64,000 nt of DNA from the NCBI RefSeq assembly GCF_000253255.1, contig NC_015583.1, positions 248,001 through 312,000 on the forward strand, given 5' to 3'. The notes below the pieces were generated by a model. It made no database searches and had not been told where the DNA came from. It saw only the letters and a program-made list of their open reading frames with translations. A program made the position numbers and the translations under genes. Shown piece after piece: positions 9,541 through 18,641 of the stretch (position 1 is the first letter of the stretch; each line of letters starts with the position of its first letter). This DNA is from Novosphingobium sp. PP1Y. GTDB taxonomy: Bacteria; Pseudomonadota; Alphaproteobacteria; Sphingomonadales; Sphingomonadaceae.

Positions 9541-10971
9541 GTGCGAAAGAGTGTCATTGCCGCTTCGATCATGGTCTTGACCATGACGCTTGCCGGCTGC
9601 GGAGCAACATCGGGAGATGCCAATGGGCAGGCGTCGGGCTCCGGCCAGCTGAGCTGGAGTTCATCGAACCAGCGTCAATTGCGTGAAGCGCTCGGCCAGC
9701 GCGCCGTGCACGGGCTCGATCACGTCACCTTCGCGGCAGACGGCGCATCGCAGGCAGGCGAGGCCTTTACCCAGGAAGCACTGCGTTACGCCCGTGCGCT
9801 TGCCCAGGGTGCCTCCTCGCCTGAGGAACTCTTCAAGATCTACACCATCCCGCGTCCGCACCCCGATCTTCTTCAGGGGCTGACGAGGGCCCTGGCCGAC
9901 GGGAATCTGGAAAGCTGGCTCAATGGCCTGGCTCCGCAGAGCGCGGCCTATCGCCACCTGTCGAAAGCCTACATGGAGCTCAAAAACAAGCAGGCGTCCC
10001 CCTCCCCCCAGATTCCCCTTGAGGAGGACCCGCTGGAGCCCGGTGACAGCGATCCACGCGTTGCTGCGGTCGCCCGGCAGCTTGCCGCCTCGGACTATCT
10101 GGACAACCCGTCCGGCACCGGCAATCGCTACTCCCCGGACATGGTCCGCGCCGTCAAGCGCATGCAGGCCGACTATGGCATCAAGCCCGACGGCATCATC
10201 GGCAAGGACGCACTTGAGATCCTCAATTTCTCGGATACCGACAGGGCGCGTGCGCTTGCCGTTGCCATGGAGCGACTGCGCTGGCTCGAGCGCGATCCGC
10301 CGGAAACCCGCATCGATGTGAATACCGCTGCGGGCAGGCTGACTTACTGGCGCGATGGCAAGGTTGTCGACACACGCAAGGCCGTCGTCGGCGAGCCGGG
10401 CCGGGAAACACCCCAGCTGGGTTCTCCAATCTACCGACTAGTGGCAAACCCGACATGGACTGTCCCCCGGTCGATCCAGGAAAAGGAGTTCGCAGGCAAA
10501 GGCGGCGATTACCTGCAAAGCCACAACATGGCCTGGCAAAACGGCTGGATCGTTCAGCAGTCGGGGCCCGAGAATTCCCTGGGCCTGGTCAAGTTCGACA
10601 TGAAGAACGACCACGCAATCTATCTGCACGACACACCGGCAAAGTCACTGTTCCAGGAAGTGCAGCGGCAACGCAGCCATGGCTGTGTGCGAGTGCAGGA
10701 CGCGCTGGGCTTTGCCGAATTGCTCGCCCGCGACGAAGGCGTGCTTGACCAATGGCGCAAGTCCCGCGCCAAGGGCGATGAGACGTTCGTGCCGCTGCCG
10801 CGCGAAATCCCGGTGAGGCTGCTCTACCAGACCGTCCTGTTCGATGCGAAGGGCGCCCCGGTGGTCCGCGCCGATCCCTACGCTTGGGATGATCGCGTGG
10901 CCGTCGCACTGGGTTTCCCATTGGCAAAGAGCCACTTGCTGCGCAATCCCAGCGGAGACGTCGGACCATGA
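9541..10971 (+). CDS. Lipoprotein L,D-transpeptidase (YcbB/LdtD-like)
   Basis: Periplasmic peptidoglycan cross-linking enzyme of 476 residues. It starts at GTG 9541 behind a strong AAGGAGA site. The signal ends in a lipobox LAGC (Cys20), so it is membrane anchored. A scaffold region is followed by a peptidoglycan-binding-like segment (about 165-225, PDMVRAVKRMQADYGIKPDG) and the YkuD catalytic domain with His363 and His380-Gly-Cys382-Val-Arg, the diagnostic L,D-transpeptidase motif. The family makes 3-3 cross-links that resist beta-lactams and repair envelope stress. Its position between two kinase groups suggests, without proof, that the envelope is a target of the signalling block. Confidence 0.92.
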   Translation: MRKSVIAASIMVLTMTLAGCGATSGDANGQASGSGQLSWSSSNQRQLREALGQRAVHGLDHVTFAADGASQAGEAFTQEALRYARALAQGASSPEELFKIYTIPRPHPDLLQGLTRALADGNLESWLNGLAPQSAAYRHLSKAYMELKNKQASPSPQIPLEEDPLEPGDSDPRVAAVARQLAASDYLDNPSGTGNRYSPDMVRAVKRMQADYGIKPDGIIGKDALEILNFSDTDRARALAVAMERLRWLERDPPETRIDVNTAAGRLTYWRDGKVVDTRKAVVGEPGRETPQLGSPIYRLVANPTWTVPRSIQEKEFAGKGGDYLQSHNMAWQNGWIVQQSGPENSLGLVKFDMKNDHAIYLHDTPAKSLFQEVQRQRSHGCVRVQDALGFAELLARDEGVLDQWRKSRAKGDETFVPLPREIPVRLLYQTVLFDAKGAPVVRADPYAWDDRVAVALGFPLAKSHLLRNPSGDVGP

Positions 10972-11015
10972 TATCGCTTTCGCGCTGCGTTCCCGCGAGA
11001 CGTAAGGCTCGACTA

Positions 11016-11047
11016 CGACAGGCGAATTCTGCGACAGGCGAATTCTG
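11016..11047 (+). repeat. Perfect 16-bp tandem direct repeat upstream of the LOV gene
   Basis: The unit CGACAGGCGAATTCTG occurs at 11016-11031 and again at 11032-11047. The pair is bracketed by CTACG (11014-11018) and CGTAG (11048-11051 region), which are inverse to one another. It lies in the 216-base gap between the L,D-transpeptidase and the LOV protein. A pair of operator half-sites is possible, as is a simple duplication. Confidence 0.6.
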
Positions 11048-11142
11048 CGTAGAAACAACGCGGTCGACACAGGCTGACCGAGTAGATGGCTCGTGACGCG
11101 CGCCGGCGATTGGAGCAAGACCTGTTGCGCTGCAGATCTCGG

Positions 11143-11168
11143 GGAACCGGGATCGATCTGGATACTTT
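11143..11168 (+). promoter_or_regulatory. Weak EcfG-like promoter candidate before the LOV gene
   Basis: GGAAC at 11143-11147 is followed after 17 bases by CTTT at 11165-11168, one mismatch from the EcfG -10 element CGTT. The LOV start codon is 20 bases further on. The candidate is weaker than that at 2674 because of the mismatch. Confidence 0.25.
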
Positions 11169-11187
11169 TGATACGTCGTGTGGAGCG

Positions 11188-11769
11188 ATGGAACATGGAG
11201 ATGCCTGCGTGCAGGATGAGACGGTACCAGAGAAGCTTCGCACGTTCTTTCAGGATTCCCCTGTTGCCCTTGCGCTGGCTGCCCCGGCCCGTGACAATCC
11301 CCTCATCCTCGTCAACGGACGCTTCGTGGCGCTGACCGGCTATTCCAACGCTGAACTGGTGGGTCGCAATTGCCGCGTCCTGCAGCAAGACGCGGATAAC
11401 CGCGAAGCACGGGCAAAGCTGCGGGCCTTCCTCGACGACGAGGACGCCCCGAACGTGCGCACCCCGATCCTCAATTTCACCAAGGACGGCACGCCCTTCG
11501 TGAACCTGCTCTACATGTCGCGGCTGCGGCAAGCGGATGGTGAAGCGCGCTACATCTTCGCCTCGCAATTCGATGTCAGTCGCGCCCGGCCCGAGCGCCT
11601 GCAGGCCTATGATCGCGACCTCGGCCAGACCCTGACCAAGCTGAGCCCCGTCGCAGCGGAAAGCGGCATCATCGTCGAAGCTACGCTGACCTCCATCGCC
11701 AACTCGGCGGCAACGATCGCGCAGGCGAAACTTTCGCTCGCGGGTCTGGACGACAGTTCCTTGCTGTGA
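11188..11769 (+). CDS. Short LOV (blue-light photoreceptor) domain protein
   Basis: About 193-residue protein dominated by one PAS/LOV domain (about 18-130) with the flavin-binding signature GRNCRVLQQDADN. The adduct-forming Cys62 is present, as are the FMN-ring contacts LNFTKDGTPFVNLL and the terminal Gln of FASQFDV. The canonical Phe of NCRFLQ is replaced by Val. The C-terminal ~60 residues form a helical tail without an output domain, so light would act by dimer change or partner binding. The start is taken at ATG 11188 (GGAGCG upstream); an earlier ATG at 11086 adds an uninformative Arg-rich leader. The stop overlaps the next start (GTGA), tying it to the CheB/CheR/HWE fusion, its likely partner. 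Confidence 0.88.
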   Translation: MEHGDACVQDETVPEKLRTFFQDSPVALALAAPARDNPLILVNGRFVALTGYSNAELVGRNCRVLQQDADNREARAKLRAFLDDEDAPNVRTPILNFTKDGTPFVNLLYMSRLRQADGEARYIFASQFDVSRARPERLQAYDRDLGQTLTKLSPVAAESGIIVEATLTSIANSAATIAQAKLSLAGLDDSSLL

Positions 11770-14700
11770 GCCAAGGCGACGAACACATGGATGCGGGCAA
11801 CCGCGCTGACGCCGGGACAAGTGTTCCAGTCATCGGGATCGGCGCGTCCGCTGGCGGTCTGGAAGCCTTGCGCGAAATGCTCTCGGCCGCCCGGCCACCG
11901 ACGAACCTCGCATTCGTGGTCGTCCAGCATCTCGATCCCAATCACGAAAGCCTGCTCGCCCAGCTTCTCGATCGAGCGAGTCCGCTCGACGTCCTCCAAT
12001 GCGAAGGCGGCGAGGAACTGCAGCCCGAGCGCGTCTACATCATCCCACCGGGTCGCGGCCTCGCCATCCGCGAGGGCAAACTGCAACTGACCGACTTCGC
12101 GCAGCCGCGCGGCCTGCGCCGTCCGATCGACGACTTCTTCATTTCCCTGGCCGCCGACCAGCAGGCCAATGCCGCCTGCGTGATTCTCTCCGGGACCGGC
12201 GCCGACGGATCGACCGGGCTTCGCGCGATCAAGGAACATGGCGGCGTCTGCGTCGTCCAGCAGCCCGAGACCGCACGGTATGACGGGATGCCCGTTGCAG
12301 CAGTCGGTACCGGTCTTGTCGATTACGTGAAGGCCCCCGGCGAAATCCTCGACTGCCTGCTGTCCTTTTTCCAGCGACGCTCGGGAGAGCCGCAGGATCA
12401 GGCGGGCCGGCTCGTCGCCGACCATGTCGACGATCTGTGCGCGACCTTGCGCAAGGTCATCGGTCACGACTTCTCCGGCTACAAGCGCTCGACGCTGGTC
12501 CGCCGCGTCGAGCGTCGCATGCATGTACTCAGCATCGACAGTACCAGCGCCTACGTCCAACGCGTGCGCACCGATCCGGGAGAATGCGAGGCGCTGTTCC
12601 GCGACCTGCTGATAAACGTCACCCGCTTCTTTCGCGATCCTGACATGTTCGAGGCCCTGCGCGCCAGGGTCGTCGAGCCACTGCTAAAGGAACGGAACGC
12701 AGAGGAAGAAATTCGCGTCTGGGTTCCGGGCTGTTCCAGCGGCGAAGAAGCCTACAGCATAGCCATGCTCTTTGCCGAGGCTGCTCGCGATCAGGGTCTG
12801 GCAAACCCGGTGCAGATCTTTGCAACCGACATCGACGAACAGATGCTGCAGGTCGCGCGCGAGGGAAGCTATCCCGCGGCCGCGCTGGCTGACATCCCCT
12901 CGCCCATGCGCGAACGCTGGACAGTCCCGCACGGTGAACGGTTCTCGATTGCCGGTCAGATCCGCGACCTGATCCGCTTTTCGAACCACAGCGTCATCAA
13001 GGACCCGCCCTTCTCGCGCATCGACCTGGTGTCATGCCGCAATCTGCTGATCTATTTCGACGACCGGCTGCAGCAGTCGGTCATGCCGATCCTGCATTAC
13101 GCGCTCAAGCCGGGCGGCTACCTGTTCCTCGGCCCGTCGGAAAGTATCGGCCGCTTCGACAACATGTTCCCAGCGCTGGATCATCACGCTCATATCTTCG
13201 AACGTGCCCCGGGCGATCCCATCTACCCGATCGACCTTCCAGCGAACGAGTACAATCAGCCGAGCCGCAATTCCAGCTCGGCCATGAACATCGGCAAGAT
13301 GAAAATATCGGAAGGTGGGATGGCGATCAAGCGTCTGGCGGAGGGCTACGCACCGCCGGCGATGGTCGTCAACCAGGACGGCGCGGTGCTCTCCGCCTAC
13401 GGCAAGCTCAGCCGCTACTTCGACTTTCCGGTGACCCGCACCGGTGGATCGAACGCAATTTCGCTGGCCAAGCCGGGACTTCGCGACGTCCTGGGCCCCC
13501 TGGTGCGTCAGGCCCGTGACAGCGGCAAGCGGGTCATCGCACGGGAGGTCGACGTCACTTCCGACTATGGCGTCCAGCCGATCGAGGCCATCGGCGAACC
13601 GCTGGGCGATGGCACCTTGCTGCTGATCTTCCGCGACCGGGGCCCATTCGCGCCATTCGCGGCCGCCGATCTGTCCGAGATCGAAAGCGGCGACGATCAC
13701 ATGGAGGCGCTGGAGGAGGAGCTGCGGCTCACCCGGCACAAACTGCGCACCGCGGTAGAGGAACTGGAGACAGCCAACGAGGAACTGAAAAGCTCCAACG
13801 AAGAAATGATGTCGATGAACGAGGAGCTGCAATCGACCAACGAGGAGCTCTCAACCGTCAACGACGAATTGAAGAGCAAGGTCGACCAGCTCACCGTGGC
13901 CAACTCCGACTTGCGCAATTTCTTCGAATCCACCGAGCTGGCCGTGATCATCCTCGATCGCGATCTTCGCATCCGCAGCTATACCGAGGCGGCTACCACG
14001 ATCTTCCCGCTGCAGGTAACCGACCGGGGCCGTTCGCTCGCCGATGTTGCGACGCGGCTCGACGAGGGCAACTACCTGGACGATGCCCGCGCCGTCGCCA
14101 CCCACGGCGAGCCCGTCCAGCGCCGCGTGCACACGCGAGACGGCAAGCGCACTCTCTCGCTGCGCGTACTGCCCTACCGCACCCAGCATGGCACGATCGA
14201 TGGCGCGACCCTGGTACTGACCGACATCACCGAGGCGCTATCCATGGAACACGATCTGGCCGCCGAGCGTGAGCGCCTCGATCTTGCCATCAGGGCCGGC
14301 GGCATCGGGGTTTGGGAATACAGCGTCGATAGCGGCGAACTGATCGCCGACGCCACCAATCGCCGCCTTCTGGGCCTGCCGCCTACCGGCGACGTGCGGA
14401 TCGACGATGCGTTCGCGAACGTCCATCCTGAGGACCGCGCGACGATCGAGGCGAGCCTGCGCAAGGCCAGCGCCGCCAACGACGATTTCGAAGCCTCGTT
14501 TCGGGTCATGCTGCCGGACGACAGCGTCCGGCACCTCAAGAGCTTCGGTCGCCTGATATCGAGTTCGGAACCCAAACGCCTCGTGGGTGCAGCGATCGAC
14601 ATGACCCCGGAATACGCGCTGGCGGAAACCAGGGCGCTGATGCTGCGCGAGATGAACCACCGGGTAAAGAACCTCTTCGCGGTGGTCAGCGGCATGATTT

Positions 14701-15209
14701 CGGCTGCCGGCCGCTCGCACGACGACGTGCGCAGCTACAGCGAGGACTTGCGCGAACGAATTGCCGCGCTGGGACGTGCGCATTCGCTGGCCGCGCCTTC
14801 GGGCGACCAGCAGTCGATCCCCTTGCGCGCATTGATCGAGACGACGACCGCCCCCTATGACGGCCACGCGCGGATCGAGTTGCACGGCCCGGATGTCTCC
14901 ATCGAGCGCTCCTGCCTGTCCTCGTTGGCGCTGATCCTTCACGAATGGACGACCAATGCCGCGAAGTACGGCGCGCTCGGCTCCGGCAATGGCGCCCTCG
15001 TCGTTACATGGGAGCTGGGCGAGGAAGGCCTGGACCTCAACTGGACCGAGCGCAGCCAGGGAAGCGTCGAGATACCGGAGGGCAGCGGCTTCGGAACGCT
15101 GCTGGTTACGACGTCCGCCCGCCAGCTCAAGGCCGAACTGTCGCGAGAAGTGAACGATGACAGCTATAGGCTGCGCATACAGCTTCCGCCCAAGGTGATG
15201 CTGGCATGA
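11766..15209 (+). CDS. CheB-CheR-PAS-HWE kinase fusion protein
   Basis: Large (1147 residues) cytoplasmic signalling protein. An N-terminal CheB methylesterase domain carries the catalytic set Ser28 (GIGASAGG), His55 (VVVQHLDPNH) and Asp147 (GTGADGSTG), without the usual receiver domain. It is followed by a CheR methyltransferase (VWVPGCSSGEEAYSIAM; SCRNLLIYFDD), a coiled coil of repeated NEEL units (about 650-715), two PAS domains, and an HWE kinase core with His965 (EMNHRVKNLFAVV), LHEWTTNAAKYGAL and a W-x-E (NWTE). The start GTG 11766 overlaps the LOV stop, and its own stop overlaps the response regulator start. CheB and CheR activities in one chain suggest a self-contained reversible methylation module feeding a kinase. 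Confidence 0.93.
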   Translation: MSQGDEHMDAGNRADAGTSVPVIGIGASAGGLEALREMLSAARPPTNLAFVVVQHLDPNHESLLAQLLDRASPLDVLQCEGGEELQPERVYIIPPGRGLAIREGKLQLTDFAQPRGLRRPIDDFFISLAADQQANAACVILSGTGADGSTGLRAIKEHGGVCVVQQPETARYDGMPVAAVGTGLVDYVKAPGEILDCLLSFFQRRSGEPQDQAGRLVADHVDDLCATLRKVIGHDFSGYKRSTLVRRVERRMHVLSIDSTSAYVQRVRTDPGECEALFRDLLINVTRFFRDPDMFEALRARVVEPLLKERNAEEEIRVWVPGCSSGEEAYSIAMLFAEAARDQGLANPVQIFATDIDEQMLQVAREGSYPAAALADIPSPMRERWTVPHGERFSIAGQIRDLIRFSNHSVIKDPPFSRIDLVSCRNLLIYFDDRLQQSVMPILHYALKPGGYLFLGPSESIGRFDNMFPALDHHAHIFERAPGDPIYPIDLPANEYNQPSRNSSSAMNIGKMKISEGGMAIKRLAEGYAPPAMVVNQDGAVLSAYGKLSRYFDFPVTRTGGSNAISLAKPGLRDVLGPLVRQARDSGKRVIAREVDVTSDYGVQPIEAIGEPLGDGTLLLIFRDRGPFAPFAAADLSEIESGDDHMEALEEELRLTRHKLRTAVEELETANEELKSSNEEMMSMNEELQSTNEELSTVNDELKSKVDQLTVANSDLRNFFESTELAVIILDRDLRIRSYTEAATTIFPLQVTDRGRSLADVATRLDEGNYLDDARAVATHGEPVQRRVHTRDGKRTLSLRVLPYRTQHGTIDGATLVLTDITEALSMEHDLAAERERLDLAIRAGGIGVWEYSVDSGELIADATNRRLLGLPPTGDVRIDDAFANVHPEDRATIEASLRKASAANDDFEASFRVMLPDDSVRHLKSFGRLISSSEPKRLVGAAIDMTPEYALAETRALMLREMNHRVKNLFAVVSGMISAAGRSHDDVRSYSEDLRERIAALGRAHSLAAPSGDQQSIPLRALIETTTAPYDGHARIELHGPDVSIERSCLSSLALILHEWTTNAAKYGALGSGNGALVVTWELGEEGLDLNWTERSQGSVEIPEGSGFGTLLVTTSARQLKAELSREVNDDSYRLRIQLPPKVMLA

Positions 15210-15559
15210 CCCGCTCCGTGCTCATCGCCGAAGACGAACTGATCGTCGCGCTCGACCTGGAAGCCATCGTCGAGGAGGCCGGCTTCGCGGTCTCGCGGAC
15301 CTGCGAGTCCCTGTCTTGCACGCAGGAGGCACTCGATCACGGGATGCCCGCCTGTGCAATCCTAGACGTGCGTTTGGTGGATGGAGAAGTCTATCCGGCC
15401 GCGGATCGGCTCCATGCTGCCGGCGTGCCCATCATCTTCCACTCCGGCCATGCCGACGAGGCGCAGTTGCGGGACCGCTACCCGGACGCCCAGTTCTGCC
15501 CCAAGCCCAGCTCACCCTGGTCCCTGCGCGACGCCCTGCAACGCGCGCTGGCCGGGTAG
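15206..15559 (+). CDS. Single-domain response regulator
   Basis: A 117-residue stand-alone receiver domain: acidic pocket AEDE near residues 9-12, phospho-acceptor Asp54 (AILDVRL), Ser/Thr position in FHSGH, and Lys in CPKP. There is no output domain. It starts within the stop of the HWE fusion gene (ATGA), so it is the probable phosphoryl acceptor of that kinase. Such regulators in alphaproteobacteria (e.g. MrrA/SdrG type) can pass phosphate between HWE kinases and PhyR; that role is inference here. It is the last gene of the + strand signalling block. Confidence 0.9.
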   Translation: MTRSVLIAEDELIVALDLEAIVEEAGFAVSRTCESLSCTQEALDHGMPACAILDVRLVDGEVYPAADRLHAAGVPIIFHSGHADEAQLRDRYPDAQFCPKPSSPWSLRDALQRALAG

Positions 15560-15720
15560 CCGTTCCCACTCCTTCGTGCTCCCGCTCCGCGCAACCGCAC
15601 CTTTCGGGCAGCGCGCAGCCTCGCTTTCCAGCCTCTTCCCGACTGGATTTCGTGCCGGGATCAAGGAGGCGGAAAGGATGGCAATTCGGGATCGGGGCCG
15701 CCGTCCTCCCGCTTCGCCGG

Positions 15721-15770
15721 GCCCCTTCCGCAAGGGGCGGCACTTGCTCGCAGTCCTGCGGCGCAGGACT
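15721..15770. terminator. Two adjacent hairpins in the gap after the signalling operon
   Basis: The 308-base gap 15560-15867 separates convergent genes. It holds GCCCCTT-CCGC-AAGGGGC (15721-15738) and AGTCCTGC-GGC-GCAGGACT (15752-15770). Both are perfect stems but neither is followed by a clear T run, so they are only candidate terminators. No gene was recognised elsewhere in the gap. Confidence 0.4.
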
Positions 15771-15867
15771 TAACTTAGGCCTTGCCGTCCAACGTTGCCT
15801 GTATTCACGCGGCGAGAGCCCTGTCGCGCGCCTAAGAGCCCCCGTAGATCCGCAATACCTCCCACGT

Positions 15868-16704
15868 CTACCTGTATTCTTCCCAGGCCAGTGAGGCCTC
15901 GCTGGTATCGACCGGAAAAACCGCCCGGATGCCCAGGGCCTCGCGCGCCTCCACTATCGGCAGGTGGAACACGTCTTCGTATTTCATCATGAATATTGGC
16001 TGCGACTGCTCGCCCACGCGCATTCCGGCCTGAGCTGCGGCAAGGGCGGCGAGGAAGGACTGCTGGTAGTGCAGCCCCGTGCGCGAAAGAAGCCTTAGCG
16101 CCCCCAGCAGTTGCCCGGCGTTGACCGGTCCGGCAAGCGCGGGATCGAGAAACCTCGGAACGTTGGACAGACGCGCGAAATAAGGAACCAGTTCGCCCAG
16201 AATGTCGAAGTTGCCGCCAGTGACGATGTGCTCCAGATCATGGGTCTGACCGCTGCGCAGCGCATAATATTCGAACTGGGACCTGGGCTCGAAGCGCGGA
16301 ACGATGTCGATCTCGAAGCCATTGTCGGTCAGGTATTTTCCGAAGGTATGGCCAAGCGAACCTTCGGGATGGGCAAGCAGGTCCTTGACGCCGAAGGTCG
16401 AGGAGAAACCCTCCGCGAACCATTTATCGAGTTCGGGCCATTTGAGCCGTTGCTCGCTGAAGAGCGTCTCGATCAGGTCCAGATCGAGCACGTCGCGCAA
16501 GATGCGGTGCAGTTCGTAGGAATCCGCCGAGGTCGGCCGATCCTTGCCGCTACGCCGCAGGAAGCTTGTCGCGATCCAGTCGCGCAGGCGCGGCTCGTTG
16601 AGATAGGGTGACGAGCTGACGAGAACACTGCTCTGCGTGGCGATGCCCTTAATCCCGCGAAGCAGATAGGGAATGTCGTCATTGGTCTGCATGGTCTTGC
16701 GCAT
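15868..16704 (-). CDS. Coq4-like protein (paralog 1)
   Basis: A 278-residue protein of the Coq4 family by its metal motif His155-Asp-x-x-His159-x11-Glu171 in QTHDLEHIVTGGNFDILGEL. Canonical Coq4 acts in ubiquinone synthesis, where recent work assigns it C1 oxidative decarboxylation of the precursor. This copy is longer at the N-terminus (SSVLVSSSPYLN at about 25-36, then LRRSGKDRP) than the housekeeping protein and resembles the second copy at 22662-23540, so it is a divergent accessory type. It follows the AtuA-family gene on the same strand by 29 bases. The start at 16704 sits directly against AGGAGG; Met5 at 16692 is an alternative. The function is unknown. Confidence 0.75.
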   Translation of the reverse strand: MRKTMQTNDDIPYLLRGIKGIATQSSVLVSSSPYLNEPRLRDWIATSFLRRSGKDRPTSADSYELHRILRDVLDLDLIETLFSEQRLKWPELDKWFAEGFSSTFGVKDLLAHPEGSLGHTFGKYLTDNGFEIDIVPRFEPRSQFEYYALRSGQTHDLEHIVTGGNFDILGELVPYFARLSNVPRFLDPALAGPVNAGQLLGALRLLSRTGLHYQQSFLAALAAAQAGMRVGEQSQPIFMMKYEDVFHLPIVEAREALGIRAVFPVDTSEASLAWEEYR

Positions 16705-16733
16705 CCTCCTCGATTTCGTGGATCTGCCTGCGG

Positions 16734-18551
16734 TCAGGCACTTAATGAGCGGGCAAGGCTGGCCGGCACCATGACCGGCATTTCGAGCAGGAACTGCCCC
16801 ATCGTCTTGGCCGCTGCGTCAAACCGCGGCGACATGTTGATCCCCCCGCCCTGCGCATCGTGAACGACAAGGTTCAGCGCTTCGCATCCGGGCGCGAGGT
16901 AGACATCGACACGCGCCCGGGCGGGATCGTCGAACTGCTCGCGGTACCAGCGCGCAACCGCTTCGGCCGACAGGCATGCCCGGATGTACGGCAGATATTC
17001 GGGGCGCCGCGCGATCACGCCGACATTGAACAGGCGCCCCTTGTCGCCGCTGCGCGCCCATGCGAGCCGGACGAGCGGAACCGGCGTATGTCCGTCTTTC
17101 GGCGCATCAAACGCTTCCATTTGCGGCAAGCATTGCGGGTCGAAACCCGCGAGGTCGGGGAAACGAAGCGGAATCTCTCGGCCCTCGATTTTGACGCAGG
17201 GTCGCACCCGGTCCTTGTCGATCAGGAACAGGAACATCTCGGTCAACGGCACGGCGCGGGGTGCAGCAACGATGGGCGCGATCGAGGTGCCCACAGCCAT
17301 GTTCATGATTGCGGTCGATTGTTCGCGCCCGAACATGGCGGCAGCGGCGACGTCCTCGTGATCGACAACAATCTTCAGCAAGACTTCGCGCGGGTTCAGC
17401 GGCCGGGCCATTTCGCCATAGCTCACTTCGGTGCCGATAACCTCGACATGAGTCATGCGCCAATCGGGCTGAGAGCGCCCCTTGAGGATGTTCGAGGTGC
17501 GCTCCAGCAGCGCATCGGCAGTCCTTCGCGCCTTGGCCACCGCATCGATCCCGGCGATCGGGATCAGCGCAACCGACCGCCATCCCGCGTCATATGTCGC
17601 GCAGGCCTTGTATTGCGCCGTTGGCGGACGGCCCTTGGCACCCGAAACCCGAACGCGGTTCTCGCCAATCTGCTCGATGCGGACATCGGCGAAATCGCAA
17701 ACGACGTCCGGAAGAAAATAGGTGCGCGGATCGCTGACCTCGTAAAGCAACTGCTCGGCCACGGTGCCGACAGAGACCAGACCCCCGGTGTCTTCAGGCT
17801 TGGTGATTATGCAGGTGCCGTCCGAGTGGCATTCGCCCACCGGAAAACCGATGTTCGCCCAATCCGGCACGTCCTTCCAGTCGGTGAAGGTTCCACCCGT
17901 CACTTGTGCGCCGCATTCCAGCAGATGCCCAGCCAGAGAGCCCGCTGCCAGAAGGTCGAATGCATCGTTCGCCCACCCGAACTCGTGGATCAGCGGCCCA
18001 AGGATCAGCGCGCTGTCGACGACGCGGCCGGTGATCACGATGTCCGCTCCGGCATCGAGCGCCGCCGCAATCGGGAATGCTCCAAGATAGGCATTGACGC
18101 TGCCGATGGCGGCTTGTGGGAAGGGCTCGCCGCTGAACATCTCGCACACACCCTCGTCGCGCAGCTCCGAAACCAGGCCTTCGATGTCGTCGCCCGAAAC
18201 GGCGGCGACCTTGATGTCCAGGCCGAGTTCGCGCCCTTTGCGGCGGATCAGTTCGGCCAGTTCCCCCGGGTTCAGTCCTCCGGCGTTCGAAATCACCTTG
18301 ATCCCCCGCGCCTTCAACTCAGCAAGGTAGGGCCCAATGTGAAGATCGACGAAGTCGGTCAGAAAGCCGGAGCGCGGATTGGCCTCCTTGAGGCGACGCA
18401 TGAGGCCCATCGCCCCTTCGCCAAGATAATCGAATGCAAGGTAGTCTATATCCGGTACACGCAGAAGCTGTGGCACGGCGATGAGGCTGTCGTTGAGGGC
18501 GCCTGCCGCGCCGCCGATTTTCACTACCTTCTTGCCGTGTTCCTGGGCCAC
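16734..18551 (-). CDS. AtuA-family protein (DUF1446, acyclic terpene utilisation)
   Basis: A roughly 605-residue protein of the AtuA/DUF1446 family. Typical segments are KKVVKIGGAAGALNDS at the start, DYLGEGAMGLMRR, KVISNAGGLNPGELAELIR, DIVITGRVVDSALILGPL and the C-terminal block VPLVRLAWARSGDKGRLFNVGVIARRP. In Pseudomonas AtuA is needed for citronellol/geraniol growth, but its reaction is not established. The start is put at GTG 18551 (GGAGCGG upstream) because the family begins there; an ATG at 18608 adds 19 residues without similarity. It is transcribed divergently from an MmyB-type regulator only about 90 bases away and followed by a Coq4-like gene. Its substrate is unknown. Confidence 0.82.
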   Translation of the reverse strand: MAQEHGKKVVKIGGAAGALNDSLIAVPQLLRVPDIDYLAFDYLGEGAMGLMRRLKEANPRSGFLTDFVDLHIGPYLAELKARGIKVISNAGGLNPGELAELIRRKGRELGLDIKVAAVSGDDIEGLVSELRDEGVCEMFSGEPFPQAAIGSVNAYLGAFPIAAALDAGADIVITGRVVDSALILGPLIHEFGWANDAFDLLAAGSLAGHLLECGAQVTGGTFTDWKDVPDWANIGFPVGECHSDGTCIITKPEDTGGLVSVGTVAEQLLYEVSDPRTYFLPDVVCDFADVRIEQIGENRVRVSGAKGRPPTAQYKACATYDAGWRSVALIPIAGIDAVAKARRTADALLERTSNILKGRSQPDWRMTHVEVIGTEVSYGEMARPLNPREVLLKIVVDHEDVAAAAMFGREQSTAIMNMAVGTSIAPIVAAPRAVPLTEMFLFLIDKDRVRPCVKIEGREIPLRFPDLAGFDPQCLPQMEAFDAPKDGHTPVPLVRLAWARSGDKGRLFNVGVIARRPEYLPYIRACLSAEAVARWYREQFDDPARARVDVYLAPGCEALNLVVHDAQGGGINMSPRFDAAAKTMGQFLLEMPVMVPASLARSLSA

Positions 18552-18641
18552 CCGATCCGCTCCCGATAAGCAGCTTGAACTGCCTTGTCGTCCGATGTGT
18601 AGAAACATGCCTCCGGGCAGTGTAGTAAGCGAATTCAGCCT

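Noticed and set aside
16860..18569. Long open frame on the + strand opposite the AtuA-family gene
   Set aside because: It is fully antisense to a gene with clear family motifs; high GC gives long frames, and the translation has no recognisable domain.
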